Positions 26,283-37,078 of a stretch of DNA of 64,000 nt are shown piece after piece. Source of the stretch: an uncultured Butyrivibrio sp. (GTDB lineage: Bacteria > Bacillota > Clostridia > Lachnospirales > Lachnospiraceae). How positions within the stretch are numbered: position 1 is the stretch's first letter; each line of letters starts with the position of its first letter. The notes under the pieces were generated by a model. That model searched no databases and was not told the origin of the DNA. It saw only the letters and a program-made list of their open reading frames with translations. Location of the stretch: assembly GCA_946536145.1 (NCBI GenBank), contig CAMNEA010000003.1, positions 1-64,000 of the forward strand, in the 5' to 3' direction. Made by a program: the position numbers and the translations under genes.

Positions 26283-26420
26283 TGTGGACAATGTGGATAA
26301 CGTGGATTATTATTGCCCCGGGACAAAGAATAAGGTCTGACTGTGCGAGGAGAGAAGTCAGACCTTTATCCACCATATTTGGTTTACATAAATGGAATTA
26401 TTTAGTGGAAATGTGGATAA
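26283..26420. promoter_or_regulatory. Cluster of DnaA boxes
   Basis: Three 9-mers abut head to tail: TGTGGACAA (26283-26291, one mismatch), TGTGGATAA (26292-26300, perfect) and CGTGGATTA (26301-26309, degenerate). TTATCCACC (26366-26374, opposite orientation, one mismatch) and a second perfect TGTGGATAA (26412-26420) follow. They fill the gap between murC and the DnaD-like gene. Regulation of the primosome genes by DnaA, or titration of DnaA, is an inference. Confidence 0.65.
26332..26366 (-). terminator. Hairpin downstream of murC
   Basis: AAGGTCTGAC (26332-26341) pairs perfectly with GTCAGACCTT (26357-26366). It is 58 bases past the murC stop on the minus strand, followed there by ATTCTTTG. 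It lies between DnaA-box copies. Confidence 0.65.
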
Positions 26421-26423
26421 GTT

Positions 26424-27818
26424 TTATCTGCCGAGCAGTTCATCGCCTATTTTCACCACATCACCGGCTCCCATTGTTATCAACAAATCACCTTTAGTGC
26501 AATTTTGCAGAAGAAATTTTTCTATTTCATCAAAGCTGTCATGAGTTGGAAAATAATTACACTCGTGTCCCAGTTCCCTGATCCTGTCACACAGGGTTTT
26601 TGAGCTGATGCCGAGATTATCTGTCTCTCTTGCGGCGTAAATGTCGGCGAGGACAACATGGTCGGCAGTGGAGAGTGCCTGTGCAAACTCATTCAAAAGA
26701 GCTTTTGTCCTGGTGTAGGTATGCGGCTGGAATACACACCAGATCTTGTTGTGTGGATAGTTCAGGGCAGCCTTTAATGTGGCACTTATCTCTGTCGGGT
26801 GATGGGCATAATCATCTACTATTGTAATTCCGCCAACCTCGCCCTTTAGCTCAAAGCGTCTGCTGGTACCGCCAAAAAGCGAGAGAGCCGATACGATGTG
26901 CGTATAGTCAATACCGAGAATATCACTGACTGCCGTGGCAGCAAGCGCATTATAAACGTTGTGGATGCCGGGCACGGCAAGACTTATATGAAGCTCTTTT
27001 CCTCCGGGAAGATGAGCCGTAAAAGAGGGATTGCCGTGATCATCATAAGATATATCTGTAGCGTAGTAGTCAAAGCTGCTCTCAAGTCCGTAGGTAAGGA
27101 TCCTGCAGTTAAGATCCCCTGTGATCTCATCAAGTCTTTCAATCTCTCCGTTTATGACGAGGGTACCGTCATCAGGGAGAAGATTTGCGAACCTGGTAAA
27201 AGAATGCCTGATGTCGTCAAGGTCTTTGAAGAAGTCGAGGTGATCCGCATCTATATTGGTAATGATGCTGATCTTGGGGAAAAAGCTCAGGAAACTGTTG
27301 GTGTATTCACAGGCCTCAGTGACAAAGTACTCCGAATTGCCAACGCGGATGTTGCCTCCGATATCCTTGAAGATCCCTCCGATTGAGAGGGTGGGATCAG
27401 TGTCTGCCTCAAGCAGTATCTTGGAGAGCATGGAAGTTGTGGTGGTCTTGCCATGTGTGCCGCTGACAGCTATGGGAATATCGTACTCCTTCATGATCTG
27501 ACCAAGGAGCTCTGCTCTTGTGAGCATTGGAATCCCGGCCTCTTTGGCTGCCATGAACTCAGGGTTGTCAGGATGAACTGCCGCTGTGTAAACGACTACA
27601 TCGACAGGTGAAACCAGATCAAGGTTTTCCTTTTTCTGTCCGTAGAAAATCCTGATTCCCTCTGCCTCAAGAGCGCTTGTCATGTCTGACTTTTTGGAGT
27701 CGGAACCCGAGACCTTAAAGCCCTCTTTAATAAGTACTTTAGCAAGACCGCTCATTGAGATCCCGCCAATTCCAATAAAATATACGTGTACCGGTTTTTT
27801 AAAATCAATTGTATACAT
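26424..27818 (-). CDS. murC: UDP-N-acetylmuramate--L-alanine ligase
   Basis: 464 residues, standard for MurC. It has the N-terminal UDP-binding GIGGIS (16-21), the ATP-binding GTHGKTTT (120-127), the TNIDADHLD metal segment and the VDDYAHHPTEI and FQPHTYTRT motifs. It adds L-Ala to UDP-MurNAc, the first step of the peptidoglycan stem peptide. It is divergent from glgC across a 215-base gap. Confidence 0.96.
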   Translation of the reverse strand: MYTIDFKKPVHVYFIGIGGISMSGLAKVLIKEGFKVSGSDSKKSDMTSALEAEGIRIFYGQKKENLDLVSPVDVVVYTAAVHPDNPEFMAAKEAGIPMLTRAELLGQIMKEYDIPIAVSGTHGKTTTTSMLSKILLEADTDPTLSIGGIFKDIGGNIRVGNSEYFVTEACEYTNSFLSFFPKISIITNIDADHLDFFKDLDDIRHSFTRFANLLPDDGTLVINGEIERLDEITGDLNCRILTYGLESSFDYYATDISYDDHGNPSFTAHLPGGKELHISLAVPGIHNVYNALAATAVSDILGIDYTHIVSALSLFGGTSRRFELKGEVGGITIVDDYAHHPTEISATLKAALNYPHNKIWCVFQPHTYTRTKALLNEFAQALSTADHVVLADIYAARETDNLGISSKTLCDRIRELGHECNYFPTHDSFDEIEKFLLQNCTKGDLLITMGAGDVVKIGDELLGR

Positions 27819-27966
27819 ATCAGCCTCGATTCAAAATTATGTAAAAAGTTACTTTGATTCTAGCACTAATTTACCCATTGTCAAAAAATCAGAAAATTCG
27901 AAAACGTTTAACCAAATTATTCGGCAATTTACCTTATTAAATGTTTTTTTAACCGGGGCATTGTGC

Positions 27967-27972
27967 TATACT
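27967..27972 (+). promoter_or_regulatory. Possible -10 element of glgC
   Basis: TATACT, 62 bases before the glgC ATG, in the divergent murC-glgC gap. The -35 position is only a T-run (about 27943-27950), so the promoter is tentative. I saw nothing else of note in 27819-28033. Confidence 0.4.
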
Positions 27973-28033
27973 GAAAAATAAGAAAAAAGCGGTTTTTGGT
28001 GAATCAACAATAAATATTGCAGCGAGGTGGAAC

Positions 28034-29308
28034 ATGATAAAAAAAGAAATGATCGCCATGCTTTTGGCAGGAGGACAGGGCAGCAGACTGGGTGTACTGA
28101 CATCCAAGATGGCTAAGCCGGCAGTTTCTTTTGGAGGAAAATACAGGATCATTGATTTTCCCCTGAGCAACTGTATCAATTCGGGAGTGGACACTGTAGG
28201 CGTTCTGACACAGTATCGTCCGCTCAGACTTAACTCCCATATAGGAATTGGAATACCGTGGGATCTGGATCGTAATTTTGGCGGAGTGACGGTTCTCCCT
28301 CCCTATGAAAAGAGTGCAAACAGCGAGTGGTACACAGGAACAGCCAACGCTATTTATCAGAACATGGAGTACATGGAGAATTATAATCCTGACTACGTTC
28401 TGATTCTTTCAGGTGACCATATTTATAAGATGGATTATGAGACAATGCTTGATTTCCACAAGTCGAGCGGAGCGGATGCTACCATAGCGGTTATGCCTGT
28501 TCCGATCGAGGAGGCTAGCAGATTCGGAATTATGATCACCGATGAGAACAAGCGGATTGTGGACTTCGAGGAGAAGCCCGAGCACCCTCGCAGCAATCTG
28601 GCATCCATGGGTATCTATATTTTTACCTGGGACGTTCTTAAAGAGGCTCTTATCAAGAATAAGGACCAGGCGGGACTTGATTTTGGTAAGCACATAATCC
28701 CTTACTGCAAGGAGAAGGGACAGTCTCTGTATGCCTACGAGTTTGACGGTTACTGGAAGGATGTGGGAACTCTTACATCATACTGGGAAGCCAACATGGA
28801 GCTTATCGATATCGTTCCTGAATTCAACCTCTACGAAGAGTACTGGAAGATATACACGGCAAGCGACGTACAGCCTCCGCAGTACCTCGGACCCGACAGC
28901 GCAATCGAGAGGAGCATTGTCGGAGAGGGATGTGAGATAGACGGCAAGGTTTACAATTCCGTTATCGGCCCCGGCGTCAAGATCGGCAAGGAAAGCGTTG
29001 TAAGTCACTCCATCATCATGAATGAGACTGAGATAGGAAGTGACTGCAGGATAGAGAAGTCAATAATTGCAGAAAGAGCCAAAATCGGCTCTGGCGTTGA
29101 ACTGGGAGCTTTTGAGGAAGCGCCCAATGAGACCAAGCCCGGTATATACTGCGAAGGTCTTGTAACAATAGGAGAGAGAACTGTCATTCCGAATGGTGTC
29201 AGGATAGGCAAGAACACCATGGTAGCAGGTATTACTACTGCTGAAGACTACAAAGACGGTATCCTCGACAGCGGAAGAACATTAGATAAGGCAGGTGACC
29301 AGGTATGA
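28034..29308 (+). CDS. glgC: Glucose-1-phosphate adenylyltransferase, catalytic subunit
   Basis: 424 residues. The nucleotidyltransferase domain has the [10 protein letters not shown] signature, AKPAVSFGG and the [10 protein letters not shown] metal site; the C-terminal third is a left-handed beta-helix of hexapeptide repeats. It makes ADP-glucose for glycogen synthesis. The AGGTGG ribosome site is 6 bases before the ATG. Its stop overlaps the glgD start (ATGA), typical of the two-subunit clostridial enzyme. Confidence 0.96.
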   Translation: MIKKEMIAMLLAGGQGSRLGVLTSKMAKPAVSFGGKYRIIDFPLSNCINSGVDTVGVLTQYRPLRLNSHIGIGIPWDLDRNFGGVTVLPPYEKSANSEWYTGTANAIYQNMEYMENYNPDYVLILSGDHIYKMDYETMLDFHKSSGADATIAVMPVPIEEASRFGIMITDENKRIVDFEEKPEHPRSNLASMGIYIFTWDVLKEALIKNKDQAGLDFGKHIIPYCKEKGQSLYAYEFDGYWKDVGTLTSYWEANMELIDIVPEFNLYEEYWKIYTASDVQPPQYLGPDSAIERSIVGEGCEIDGKVYNSVIGPGVKIGKESVVSHSIIMNETEIGSDCRIEKSIIAERAKIGSGVELGAFEEAPNETKPGIYCEGLVTIGERTVIPNGVRIGKNTMVAGITTAEDYKDGILDSGRTLDKAGDQV

Positions 29309-30423
29309 GGGCGATTGGAATAATTTTAGCGGGTGGCAGTAGCAGCAGGATGCAGGATCTTTCCAAGAGAAGAGCGGTATGTGCCATGCCTGTTGCCGGT
29401 TTTTACAGGAGTATCGACTTTGCCCTGAGCAACATGACTAATTCACATGTTCAGACGGTCGCAGTATTTACCCAGTACAATGCAGGGAGCCTGAACACAC
29501 ACCTTAGTTCCTCAAAGTGGTGGGACTTCGGACGCAAGCAGGGCGGTCTGTATGTGTTTACTCCGGCAGTTAAGGCCTCCGGCAACCTCTGGTACAGAGG
29601 AACTGCGGATGCCATAGCACAGAACCTTGAGTTCTTAAAGAGCTGCCATGAGCCTTATGTCATCATCACATCGGGCGACTGCGTTTACAAGATGGATTAC
29701 GGCAAACTTCTTGAGTACCATATCCAGAAGCAGGCTGACATTACGGTTGTATGCAAGGACATGCCTGCGACGATGGACACCGAGAGATTCGGAACTATCC
29801 GTATGAATGAGGAATCCAGGATCGAGGAGTTCGAGGAGAAGCCCGTGGTATCCAAATCCAATACAATCTCCTGCGGTATCTATGTAATAAGGAGAAGACA
29901 GCTCATCGAGCTCATTGAGAGAGCTGAGGAAGAAGAGAGATATGACTTTGTAAGAGACATCCTTGTGAGATACAAGGACATGAAGAGGATTTACGGATAC
30001 AAGATCAAGGAGTACTGGAGTAACATCGCTTCGGTCGAAGACTACTACAGAACCAATATGGACTTTTTAAAGCCGGAGATCCGTCAGTATTTCTTCAGGG
30101 AATATCCGGGTATCTACACCAAGGTTGTAGATCTGCCGCCCGCAAAATACAACGTGGGTGTCAGCATAAAGAACGGACTTATTTCCAGCGGCTGCATCAT
30201 AAACGGAACTGTGGAGGATTCGGTTATCTTCAAAGGAGCGTTTATCGGTAATAACTGCTACATCAAGAATTCAATTATTCTCAATGACGTATATATCGGA
30301 GACAATTCGCATATTGAGAACTGCATTGTAGAGAGCCACGGAACGATACAGGCAAACTCATATTATAAGGAAGAGAACGGTATCAAGGTCGTCGTTGAGA
30401 ATAACGAGAGATACATCATTTGA
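29305..30423 (+). CDS. glgD: Glucose-1-phosphate adenylyltransferase, GlgD subunit
   Basis: 372 residues, translationally coupled to glgC. The start [13 protein letters not shown] is a degenerate form of the GlgC pyrophosphorylase loop and the metal site reads [10 protein letters not shown]. GlgD subunits are normally non-catalytic partners that stimulate GlgC. The C-terminal hexapeptide-repeat part is shorter than in GlgC. Confidence 0.94.
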   Translation: MRAIGIILAGGSSSRMQDLSKRRAVCAMPVAGFYRSIDFALSNMTNSHVQTVAVFTQYNAGSLNTHLSSSKWWDFGRKQGGLYVFTPAVKASGNLWYRGTADAIAQNLEFLKSCHEPYVIITSGDCVYKMDYGKLLEYHIQKQADITVVCKDMPATMDTERFGTIRMNEESRIEEFEEKPVVSKSNTISCGIYVIRRRQLIELIERAEEEERYDFVRDILVRYKDMKRIYGYKIKEYWSNIASVEDYYRTNMDFLKPEIRQYFFREYPGIYTKVVDLPPAKYNVGVSIKNGLISSGCIINGTVEDSVIFKGAFIGNNCYIKNSIILNDVYIGDNSHIENCIVESHGTIQANSYYKEENGIKVVVENNERYII

Positions 30424-30498
30424 GAAGGCAGGTTATGTGGGTTTTGCACTATTCAGCACAGAATAACTGTAGATTAGCTGTCAAAGGGGGCATGTATC

Positions 30499-30783
30499 AT
30501 GAAGATAACAGATATTCGTGTAAGGAAAGTTTCGAAACAGGGCAAGATGCGCGCAGTGGTTTCAGTGACATTTGATGATGAGTTTGTTGTTCATGATATC
30601 AAGGTTATTGAAGGTGAGAGAGGACTGTTCATCGCAATGCCAAGTAAGAAGTCAGCAGACGGAGAGTACCGGGATATAGCACATCCCATCAACTCTGATA
30701 TGAGAGGGATTCTTCAGGACAGGATACTCGAAGCCTATTCACAGGCATCGCTTGAAGATGAGAATGAAGCTGATCAGACTTGA
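30499..30783 (+). CDS. spoVG: SpoVG family RNA/DNA-binding regulator
   Basis: 94 residues, family length. It begins with the conserved [11 protein letters not shown] and contains [17 protein letters not shown] and the YRDIAHPIN segment that typify SpoVG. AAAGGGGG lies 8 bases upstream. SpoVG affects septation and sporulation in Bacillus, and binds nucleic acid in other species; presence does not imply that this organism sporulates. A hairpin terminator follows. Confidence 0.96.
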   Translation: MKITDIRVRKVSKQGKMRAVVSVTFDDEFVVHDIKVIEGERGLFIAMPSKKSADGEYRDIAHPINSDMRGILQDRILEAYSQASLEDENEADQT

Positions 30784-30820
30784 CAAGCAGGATTTAAAAT
30801 TCAATACTAAGATTACTATC

Positions 30821-30848
30821 AGGGGAGGCTTTCGATAGCCTCCCTTAT
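30821..30848 (+). terminator. Terminator of spoVG
   Basis: GGGAGGCT (30823-30830), loop TTCGAT, AGCCTCCC (30837-30844), then TTATT. Confidence 0.85.
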
Positions 30849-30865
30849 TCATTAAAGGAAATGAT

Positions 30866-31492
30866 ATGTTTGATTTTTTGAGATCTCTTTTGGGGAAAGG
30901 CAGATGTGAGGAAGAAGGAAAAATGTTTGTGATAGTAGGGCTTGGAAACCCGGAGAAAAAATATTTTAAGACAAGGCATAACATAGGATTTGAGACAATA
31001 GATGCTCTGTCTGACAAATATAATATAGGTCTTAGCGAGACGAAGTTTAAGGCAGCCTATGGAAAGGGAAGGATCGGAAACGAGAGGGTCATCCTGGTAA
31101 AGCCCCTGACTTATATGAATCTGAGCGGCGAAGCGGTTGCTCCTATCTGTAATTATTTTAAGATCGATACAAAAAGTGAACTCATCGTAATATCCGATGA
31201 TGTCGAACTCGATGTGGGCAAGATACGCATAAGACCGAAGGGAAGCGCAGGAGGACATAACGGACTTAAGAACATAATAGCACTTCTCGGGCATGATGAG
31301 TTTACCCGCATAAGAGTCGGAGTTGGCAAAAAGCCCAGAGAGTGGGACATGGTTGACTGGGTTCTCGGACACTTCGAGGGCGATGACGCGGCAGCGATAA
31401 AAGAGTCTGTAGATGACGCTTCGCAGGCAGCAGTGTGGATAATGGAAAACGGCGTTGAAAGCGCCATGAACAGGTTTAACGGTAAAAAATAA
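30866..31492 (+). CDS. pth: Peptidyl-tRNA hydrolase
   Basis: 208 residues if ATG 30866 is used (AAAGGAAA upstream). A second start at ATG 30923 (MFVIVGLGNPE, with GAAGGA nearby) would give the usual family length of about 189, so the start is uncertain. Catalytic features are NxGxxxxxxRHNIGF with the active His, KPLTYMNLSG and DDVELDVGKIRIR, plus GGHNGLKN. It releases peptides from peptidyl-tRNA. The stop overlaps the mfd start by one base. Confidence 0.95.
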   Translation: MFDFLRSLLGKGRCEEEGKMFVIVGLGNPEKKYFKTRHNIGFETIDALSDKYNIGLSETKFKAAYGKGRIGNERVILVKPLTYMNLSGEAVAPICNYFKIDTKSELIVISDDVELDVGKIRIRPKGSAGGHNGLKNIIALLGHDEFTRIRVGVGKKPREWDMVDWVLGHFEGDDAAAIKESVDDASQAAVWIMENGVESAMNRFNGKK

Positions 31493-34400
31493 TGAGAGCT
31501 ATTACGACGCCCCTTTCGGAGCTTACACAGTACAACGAAATAAACAAGTACCTGGAAAAACCCTTTGCCTGTGCAGAGGTGACGGGCTGCATGGGATCTC
31601 AGAAGCTCCACTTCATAGACGGGCTCGGAGCAGACTTCAAGTACAGGATCATAGTGACCTATTCTGACCTTCGCGCCAAGGAGATCTATGAGGACTATAA
31701 GTTTTATGACCGCAATGTCACGGTGTACCCCGCCAAAGACCTTATCTTTTACCAGGCAGACGTACACAGCAACGAGATAGTAAGACAGAGGATAAGGTGC
31801 CTTCGAAGACTCCTCGAGGGGAGACCCGTAACGGTAGTCACGACCTTTGCTGCTCTCATGTCGCCGCAGATAAAGCCCGAGGTTATTAAGAACAATATTC
31901 TTGCCATCGACAGGCACAGCAGGATCGATGAGACAGAGATTGCCAAAAGGCTTGTCGCAATGGGATATATGCGCAACTATCAGGTGGAAGGCCCCGGGGA
32001 TTTCTCTGTGAGAGGTGACATCGTGGATGTCTTTGACCTTACGGAGGAGAATCCCTACAGAATCGAACTGTGGGGCGACGAGATACAGTCGATAAGAAGC
32101 TTTGACATCCTGTCTCAGAGGTCACTGGAGAAGCTTGAATCGATTGAGGTCTATCCCGCATCTGAGATAATCCTTGACGATGAGAGCTTAAGAAACGGCA
32201 TGGACAGGATACAGGAGGATACAGACAGGTGCGTGGAACAACTCAGAAAAGAGTTTAAGACCAAGGAGGCGCACCAGCTAAAGACAGCTGCCAACGAGCT
32301 GAGAGAACAGCTCTTTGAGCTTAAATCTCTGGTAAATCTGGAGAGCTACATCCGATATTTTTATGAGGATACGGTCACTCTTCAGGAGATGTTCCCCAAG
32401 GGCAGGAGCTGTATTTTTATTGACGAGCCCGCAAGAGTCATAGAGCACGCCATGGCAATCGAGACTGAGTTCAGGGAGAGTATGAAGAACAGGGCTGCAA
32501 AGGGCTTTGTTCTCCCGGGACAGATGGACGTCCTCTATTCTGTTGACAACTGCATCGCGAGGATGGGAAATGGAAGAAGAGTTCTGATATCGACGCTTCA
32601 GACCCCCGCTTCACAGAATCTCTTTTCCCCGGAAAAGAGCTGGGACATAAGGGCAAGGAGCATCGCCCCCTACAACAACAGTTTTGATTCCCTGGTAAAG
32701 GATCTAAAGAGCTATGTAAAGCAGGGCTACAGAGTACTTATACTCTCAGGCTCAAGGACAAGGGCAAAGAGGATAGTTGAGGACCTAAGGGACAATCTGG
32801 TAACGGCTTTTTACAGCGAGGATCCGGGGCGCGTACTTCACAGCGGCGAGATCATGACCTACTACGGCAAGATCCTCGGAGGCTTTGAGTATCCCGATAT
32901 CAGGTTTGCCGTGATAGCCGAGAGCGACATCTTCACTGAGCATGTCAAAAAGAAGAGAAAGAAAAAAAGTGCCTATAAAGGTGAGAAGATCGAAGGATTT
33001 TCCGAGCTTAAGATAGGTGATTATGTTGTGCATGAGGATCACGGACTCGGAATATACCGGGGAATAGAGAAAATAGAGACTGATCACGTGGTCAAGGACT
33101 ATATAAAGATAGAGTATGGCGACGGAGGCAACCTGTATGTACTGGCGACCGGCCTCAATGTCATCCAGAAATATGCCTCGGGCGGAGGCGACGATGAGAA
33201 GACAAGAAAGCCAAAGCTCAACAGGCTCGGTGGAAGCGACTGGAACCACACCAAGGCTAAGGTGAAGGCTGCGGTAGAAGAGGTTGCGCAGGATCTGGTG
33301 GAGCTCTATGCAAAGCGCCAGGAGGCAAAAGGTTTTGTCTTTGGCAGTGACACCGTGTGGCAGCAGGAGTTTGAGGACGCGTTTCCTTACCAGGAGACCG
33401 ATGACCAGCTTACCGCGATAGAGGATACCAAGAGAGACATGGAGTCTTCCAGGATAATGGACAGGCTCATCTGCGGAGATGTAGGCTTTGGCAAGACCGA
33501 GATAGCGATAAGGGCAGCGTTCAAGGCGGTGCAGGACGGCAAGCAGGTTGCGGTCCTTGTTCCGACAACGATCCTCGCCCAGCAGCACTACAATACTTTT
33601 TCAGAGAGAATGCGTGACTTCCCTGTGAGGATAGACCTTTTGTCAAGGTTTCGAACCGCGGCGGAGCAGAAAAAGACACTCACTGATCTCAGGAAGGGAC
33701 TTGTGGATATCGTGGTCGGAACCCACAGACTTCTCTCCAAAGACGTCTCCTACAAGGATCTTGGACTTCTTATAGTCGATGAGGAGCAGCGCTTTGGCGT
33801 TACGCACAAGGAAAAGCTCAAGACACTCAAGGAGAACATTGACGTTCTGACACTGTCTGCGACACCTATTCCAAGGACGCTTCACATGTCTTTGGTCGGT
33901 ATCAGGGAGATGAGCGTCCTCGAGGAGGCTCCGGGTGACAGGATGCCGATCCAGACCTATGTAATGGAATACAACGATGAACTTGTAAGAGAAGCCATAG
34001 TAAGAGAACTTGCAAGGGGCGGACAGGTTTACTATGTATACAACAGGGTAAACACGATAGCAGATGTCGCGGCGCAGATCGGGAAACTCGTGCCGGAAGC
34101 AAATGTTGCCTTTGCCCACGGGCAGATGAAGGAATCTGAGCTTGAGCGCATTATGTACGACTTCATCGACGGCACGATAGATGTTCTTGTTTCGACTACT
34201 ATTATAGAGACCGGACTTGACATTCCAAATGTAAATACAATGATCATCCATGACTCTGACAAGATGGGGCTTTCGCAGCTGTATCAGCTCAGGGGGAGAG
34301 TCGGAAGATCAAACCGCACGGCCTATGCGTTCCTCATGTATAAGAGGGATAAGATGCTCAAAGAGGTGGCGGAAAAGAGACTTTCTGCCATTCGTGAGTT

Positions 34401-35055
34401 TACTGACCTCGGATCCGGCTTCAAGATCGCGATGAGGGATCTTGAGATCAGAGGTGCCGGAAGCCTTCTTGGGAAAAAACAGAGCGGCCATATGCAGGCG
34501 GTCGGCTACGATCTGTACTGCAAGATGCTTGGAGAGGCCGTCAGATACAAAAAGGGTGAGAGCACGGAGGATGCTGTGCTGGGTTCAATATCAACCAGCA
34601 TAGATCTCGATGTGGACGCATATATACCAAACGAGTATATTCTGAACGAGGATCAGAAGCTGGAGATATATAAGAGAATTGCCAGCATTGAGAGCAGGCA
34701 GGAGTGCGACGATATGAGGGATGAGCTTATCGACAGGTTCGGTGAGGTGCCGACAGCGGCAGACAACCTTCTGCGCATATCTCTTGTCCGCTCTAAGGCG
34801 CATGCTCTTTATATTCCCGAGATCAAGGGAGGGCATGGAGAGATTGAGATAAAAGTAAACCCGAATGCCAGGATAGACGCGGGTAAGATCCCCGGCTTTA
34901 TTGCGTCCTACAAGGGGGCAATGGCCTTCCACAGCGCCGGGATCCCGGTCTTTGTGTTTAAATATAAGAAGGATTCAAACCCCGAGAAGGCAGGACAGAA
35001 ACTTCTTGAGGATACCGAGAACATTGTGGACAGAATGCAGGGTCTTGTCCTATGA
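31492..35055 (+). CDS. mfd: Transcription-repair coupling factor
   Basis: 1187 residues. It has the N-terminal UvrB-like region, an RNA-polymerase-interaction (CarD-like) domain ([20 protein letters not shown]), then a RecG-type helicase with Walker [17 protein letters not shown] box, SATPIPRT and the TRG-like motif ([18 protein letters not shown]), and a C-terminal D7 domain. It removes stalled RNA polymerase and recruits UvrA. The pth-mfd order is usual in Firmicutes. Confidence 0.97.
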   Translation: MRAITTPLSELTQYNEINKYLEKPFACAEVTGCMGSQKLHFIDGLGADFKYRIIVTYSDLRAKEIYEDYKFYDRNVTVYPAKDLIFYQADVHSNEIVRQRIRCLRRLLEGRPVTVVTTFAALMSPQIKPEVIKNNILAIDRHSRIDETEIAKRLVAMGYMRNYQVEGPGDFSVRGDIVDVFDLTEENPYRIELWGDEIQSIRSFDILSQRSLEKLESIEVYPASEIILDDESLRNGMDRIQEDTDRCVEQLRKEFKTKEAHQLKTAANELREQLFELKSLVNLESYIRYFYEDTVTLQEMFPKGRSCIFIDEPARVIEHAMAIETEFRESMKNRAAKGFVLPGQMDVLYSVDNCIARMGNGRRVLISTLQTPASQNLFSPEKSWDIRARSIAPYNNSFDSLVKDLKSYVKQGYRVLILSGSRTRAKRIVEDLRDNLVTAFYSEDPGRVLHSGEIMTYYGKILGGFEYPDIRFAVIAESDIFTEHVKKKRKKKSAYKGEKIEGFSELKIGDYVVHEDHGLGIYRGIEKIETDHVVKDYIKIEYGDGGNLYVLATGLNVIQKYASGGGDDEKTRKPKLNRLGGSDWNHTKAKVKAAVEEVAQDLVELYAKRQEAKGFVFGSDTVWQQEFEDAFPYQETDDQLTAIEDTKRDMESSRIMDRLICGDVGFGKTEIAIRAAFKAVQDGKQVAVLVPTTILAQQHYNTFSERMRDFPVRIDLLSRFRTAAEQKKTLTDLRKGLVDIVVGTHRLLSKDVSYKDLGLLIVDEEQRFGVTHKEKLKTLKENIDVLTLSATPIPRTLHMSLVGIREMSVLEEAPGDRMPIQTYVMEYNDELVREAIVRELARGGQVYYVYNRVNTIADVAAQIGKLVPEANVAFAHGQMKESELERIMYDFIDGTIDVLVSTTIIETGLDIPNVNTMIIHDSDKMGLSQLYQLRGRVGRSNRTAYAFLMYKRDKMLKEVAEKRLSAIREFTDLGSGFKIAMRDLEIRGAGSLLGKKQSGHMQAVGYDLYCKMLGEAVRYKKGESTEDAVLGSISTSIDLDVDAYIPNEYILNEDQKLEIYKRIASIESRQECDDMRDELIDRFGEVPTAADNLLRISLVRSKAHALYIPEIKGGHGEIEIKVNPNARIDAGKIPGFIASYKGAMAFHSAGIPVFVFKYKKDSNPEKAGQKLLEDTENIVDRMQGLVL

Positions 35056-35083
35056 TAATGTGGTCAGAGAAAAGGAGGAGTAT

Positions 35084-36274
35084 ATGATTAACAGACAGTA
35101 CAAAGAAATGCTTGGAGCCAAATCGGTTATAAGAGAGCTCTCGGAATATGCTACAGCCCGTGGGAAAGAGATCGGCTATGAGAACGTCTTTGATTTCAGC
35201 CTTGGAAATCCAAGCGTTGAAGTGCCGGGGGAATTTACCGACGAGATGATAAGACTTCTTAATGAAGAGGACACAATGACTCTCCATGGATATACACCGA
35301 GTCTTGGCAATCCGTTGTATAAGGAAGAAATCGCGAAGTCACTTAACGAGCGTTTTGGCATGAACTACAAGGCTGAACACATTTTTCCCACGACCGGGGC
35401 AGCGGGAGCAATAGCCCATGCCGTCAGGGCGGTCACAGAGCCCGGCGATGAGGTTATAGTGTTTGCGCCGTTTTTCCCGGAGTACAGACCATACATAACA
35501 GGTGCAGGTCTTAAGCTGACGGTTGTACCTGCGGATACGGATTCTTTCCAGATCAACTTTGATGCGTTTTTGGAGTGTTTGAATGAAAAGGTTATGGCGG
35601 TACTTATCAATACGCCAAATAATCCTTCCGGAATAGCTTATTCCACGGACACACTTAACAGACTTTCTTCTATATTAAAAGAGAAGTCCGCAGAGTACGG
35701 ACATACGATTTTCCTTATATCCGATGAGCCCTACAGAGAGATCGTATTTAAAGGCGCGGATTCGCCTTATGTATCAGGCTTTTATGACAATACTTTAAGC
35801 TGTTATTCCTTCTCAAAATCTCTTTCGCTTCCGGGTGAGAGGATCGGATATGTCGCTGTCAATCCGGCATGTGAAGGCGCGGATCTCATTGTTCCTATGT
35901 GCGGCCAGATCTCAAGAGGAACGGGACATAACTGTCCTCCTTCAATCATACAGCAGGCTGTAGCGAAGGTGTGCTCTCTTACGGCTGATTTGTCAGTGTA
36001 TGAGACCAATATGAACATCATTTATGACACCCTCACAGAACTGGGCTTTAGCGTTATAAAACCCGGAGGAACCTTCTATATCATGCCTAAGGCTCTTGAG
36101 GAGAGCAGTATTGAGTTCTGCAAGAAGGCAAAGGAATACGACCTGATCTTTGTGCCGGCTGACGGCTTTGGAGCTCCGGGGTACTTCAGGATGGCGTACT
36201 GCATAGATACGGAAAAAGTAGAAAGAGCCATGGAGAGACTTCGCAAATTTGTGAGCGAAGTATATGGCAGATGA
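35084..36274 (+). CDS. PLP-dependent aminotransferase, class I/II
   Basis: 396 residues from ATG 35084, preceded by AAGGAGGAG; the frame is open upstream into mfd but lacks a start signal there. Fold type I features: DFSLGNPSVE, NTPNNPSG, SDEPYREI and the PLP lysine Lys245 in SFSKSLSLPGERIGY. It belongs to the aspartate/aromatic aminotransferase group; the amino-acid substrate is not clear. Probably co-transcribed with mfd and the PAP2 gene. Confidence 0.9.
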   Translation: MINRQYKEMLGAKSVIRELSEYATARGKEIGYENVFDFSLGNPSVEVPGEFTDEMIRLLNEEDTMTLHGYTPSLGNPLYKEEIAKSLNERFGMNYKAEHIFPTTGAAGAIAHAVRAVTEPGDEVIVFAPFFPEYRPYITGAGLKLTVVPADTDSFQINFDAFLECLNEKVMAVLINTPNNPSGIAYSTDTLNRLSSILKEKSAEYGHTIFLISDEPYREIVFKGADSPYVSGFYDNTLSCYSFSKSLSLPGERIGYVAVNPACEGADLIVPMCGQISRGTGHNCPPSIIQQAVAKVCSLTADLSVYETNMNIIYDTLTELGFSVIKPGGTFYIMPKALEESSIEFCKKAKEYDLIFVPADGFGAPGYFRMAYCIDTEKVERAMERLRKFVSEVYGR

Positions 36275-36305
36275 AAAAGAGCAATCAGAAAAAGGAGCTT
36301 GAAAA

Positions 36306-36956
36306 TTGAATACAAGTAGAACAGATTACAGGAAACCTTTTATTCTTCTTTTGGTGACAGCGATATTTTCAGTTCTGGCAACAGTTCTGGACAGGCAGAG
36401 CATAGGTCTTGAGGGAACATCTGTTGGATTTGCCACGTTAAACGGCGCTTTTGCTTCGCGATTTGGCTATAATCCGGCAATGGATCTTGTGTCGGATATC
36501 ATGATGTACATTGCCTTTGTTGTGGTCATCAGTTTTGCGGTAATGGGGCTTTTGAGGCTCTTAAGAACAAAGAGCATATCCGGGGTTGGTAAGGTGCTGA
36601 TCGGACTGGGAATCCTTTACGCGGTGGTAGCGGTTATATATGTGGCCTTCGGGAAGATTCCCATTAACTACAGACCGGTCATTAAACCTGATGAGACTGA
36701 ACTTGAGACTTCATTTCCATCGACTCACACCCTGGTCATCTGCAGCGTTATGGGCAGTGCGATACTTGCCTGGGACAGGCTTATTTCCGACAGGAGGCTT
36801 GTGAATGTGCTGAGAATACTGGCACTTGTCGTAATGGTGGTCGGAGTATGCGCAAGAGCACTGGCGGGAGTTCACTGGCTGTCCGACATAGCCGCAGGAA
36901 TACTGTTCTCGCTGACTCTCATATCGTTTTATGCTGCATGGAGCTTGGAAGAATAA
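36306..36956 (+). CDS. PAP2-family membrane phosphatase
   Basis: 216 residues from TTG 36306 with AAAAGGAGC upstream. Six predicted helices. The phosphatase signature is split as KIPINYRP, SFPSTHT and RALAGVHWLSDIAAG, with the catalytic His in the last two. Possible roles are undecaprenyl pyrophosphate recycling or phosphatidylglycerophosphate/phosphatidate dephosphorylation. It lies 31 bases after the aminotransferase gene. Confidence 0.88.
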   Translation: MNTSRTDYRKPFILLLVTAIFSVLATVLDRQSIGLEGTSVGFATLNGAFASRFGYNPAMDLVSDIMMYIAFVVVISFAVMGLLRLLRTKSISGVGKVLIGLGILYAVVAVIYVAFGKIPINYRPVIKPDETELETSFPSTHTLVICSVMGSAILAWDRLISDRRLVNVLRILALVVMVVGVCARALAGVHWLSDIAAGILFSLTLISFYAAWSLEE

Positions 36957-37078
36957 GATATATTATCAAGAGAATGCGTTGACAATGCGAAATAACGGGT
37001 GTAAACTCTATTTCGTAATCGCATGACCAATTTACCGAGACACATAAATCATGTATGATTTTGAGGAGGAAAGAAAAA

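Noticed and set aside
26284..26340. Short leader peptide (VDNVDNVDYYCPGTKNKV) behind a GGAGGAG site, followed by a hairpin
   Set aside because: The repeated codons are produced by the tandem DnaA-box 9-mers. No run of one amino acid or downstream plus-strand gene supports attenuation; the next plus-strand gene is 1.6 kb away.
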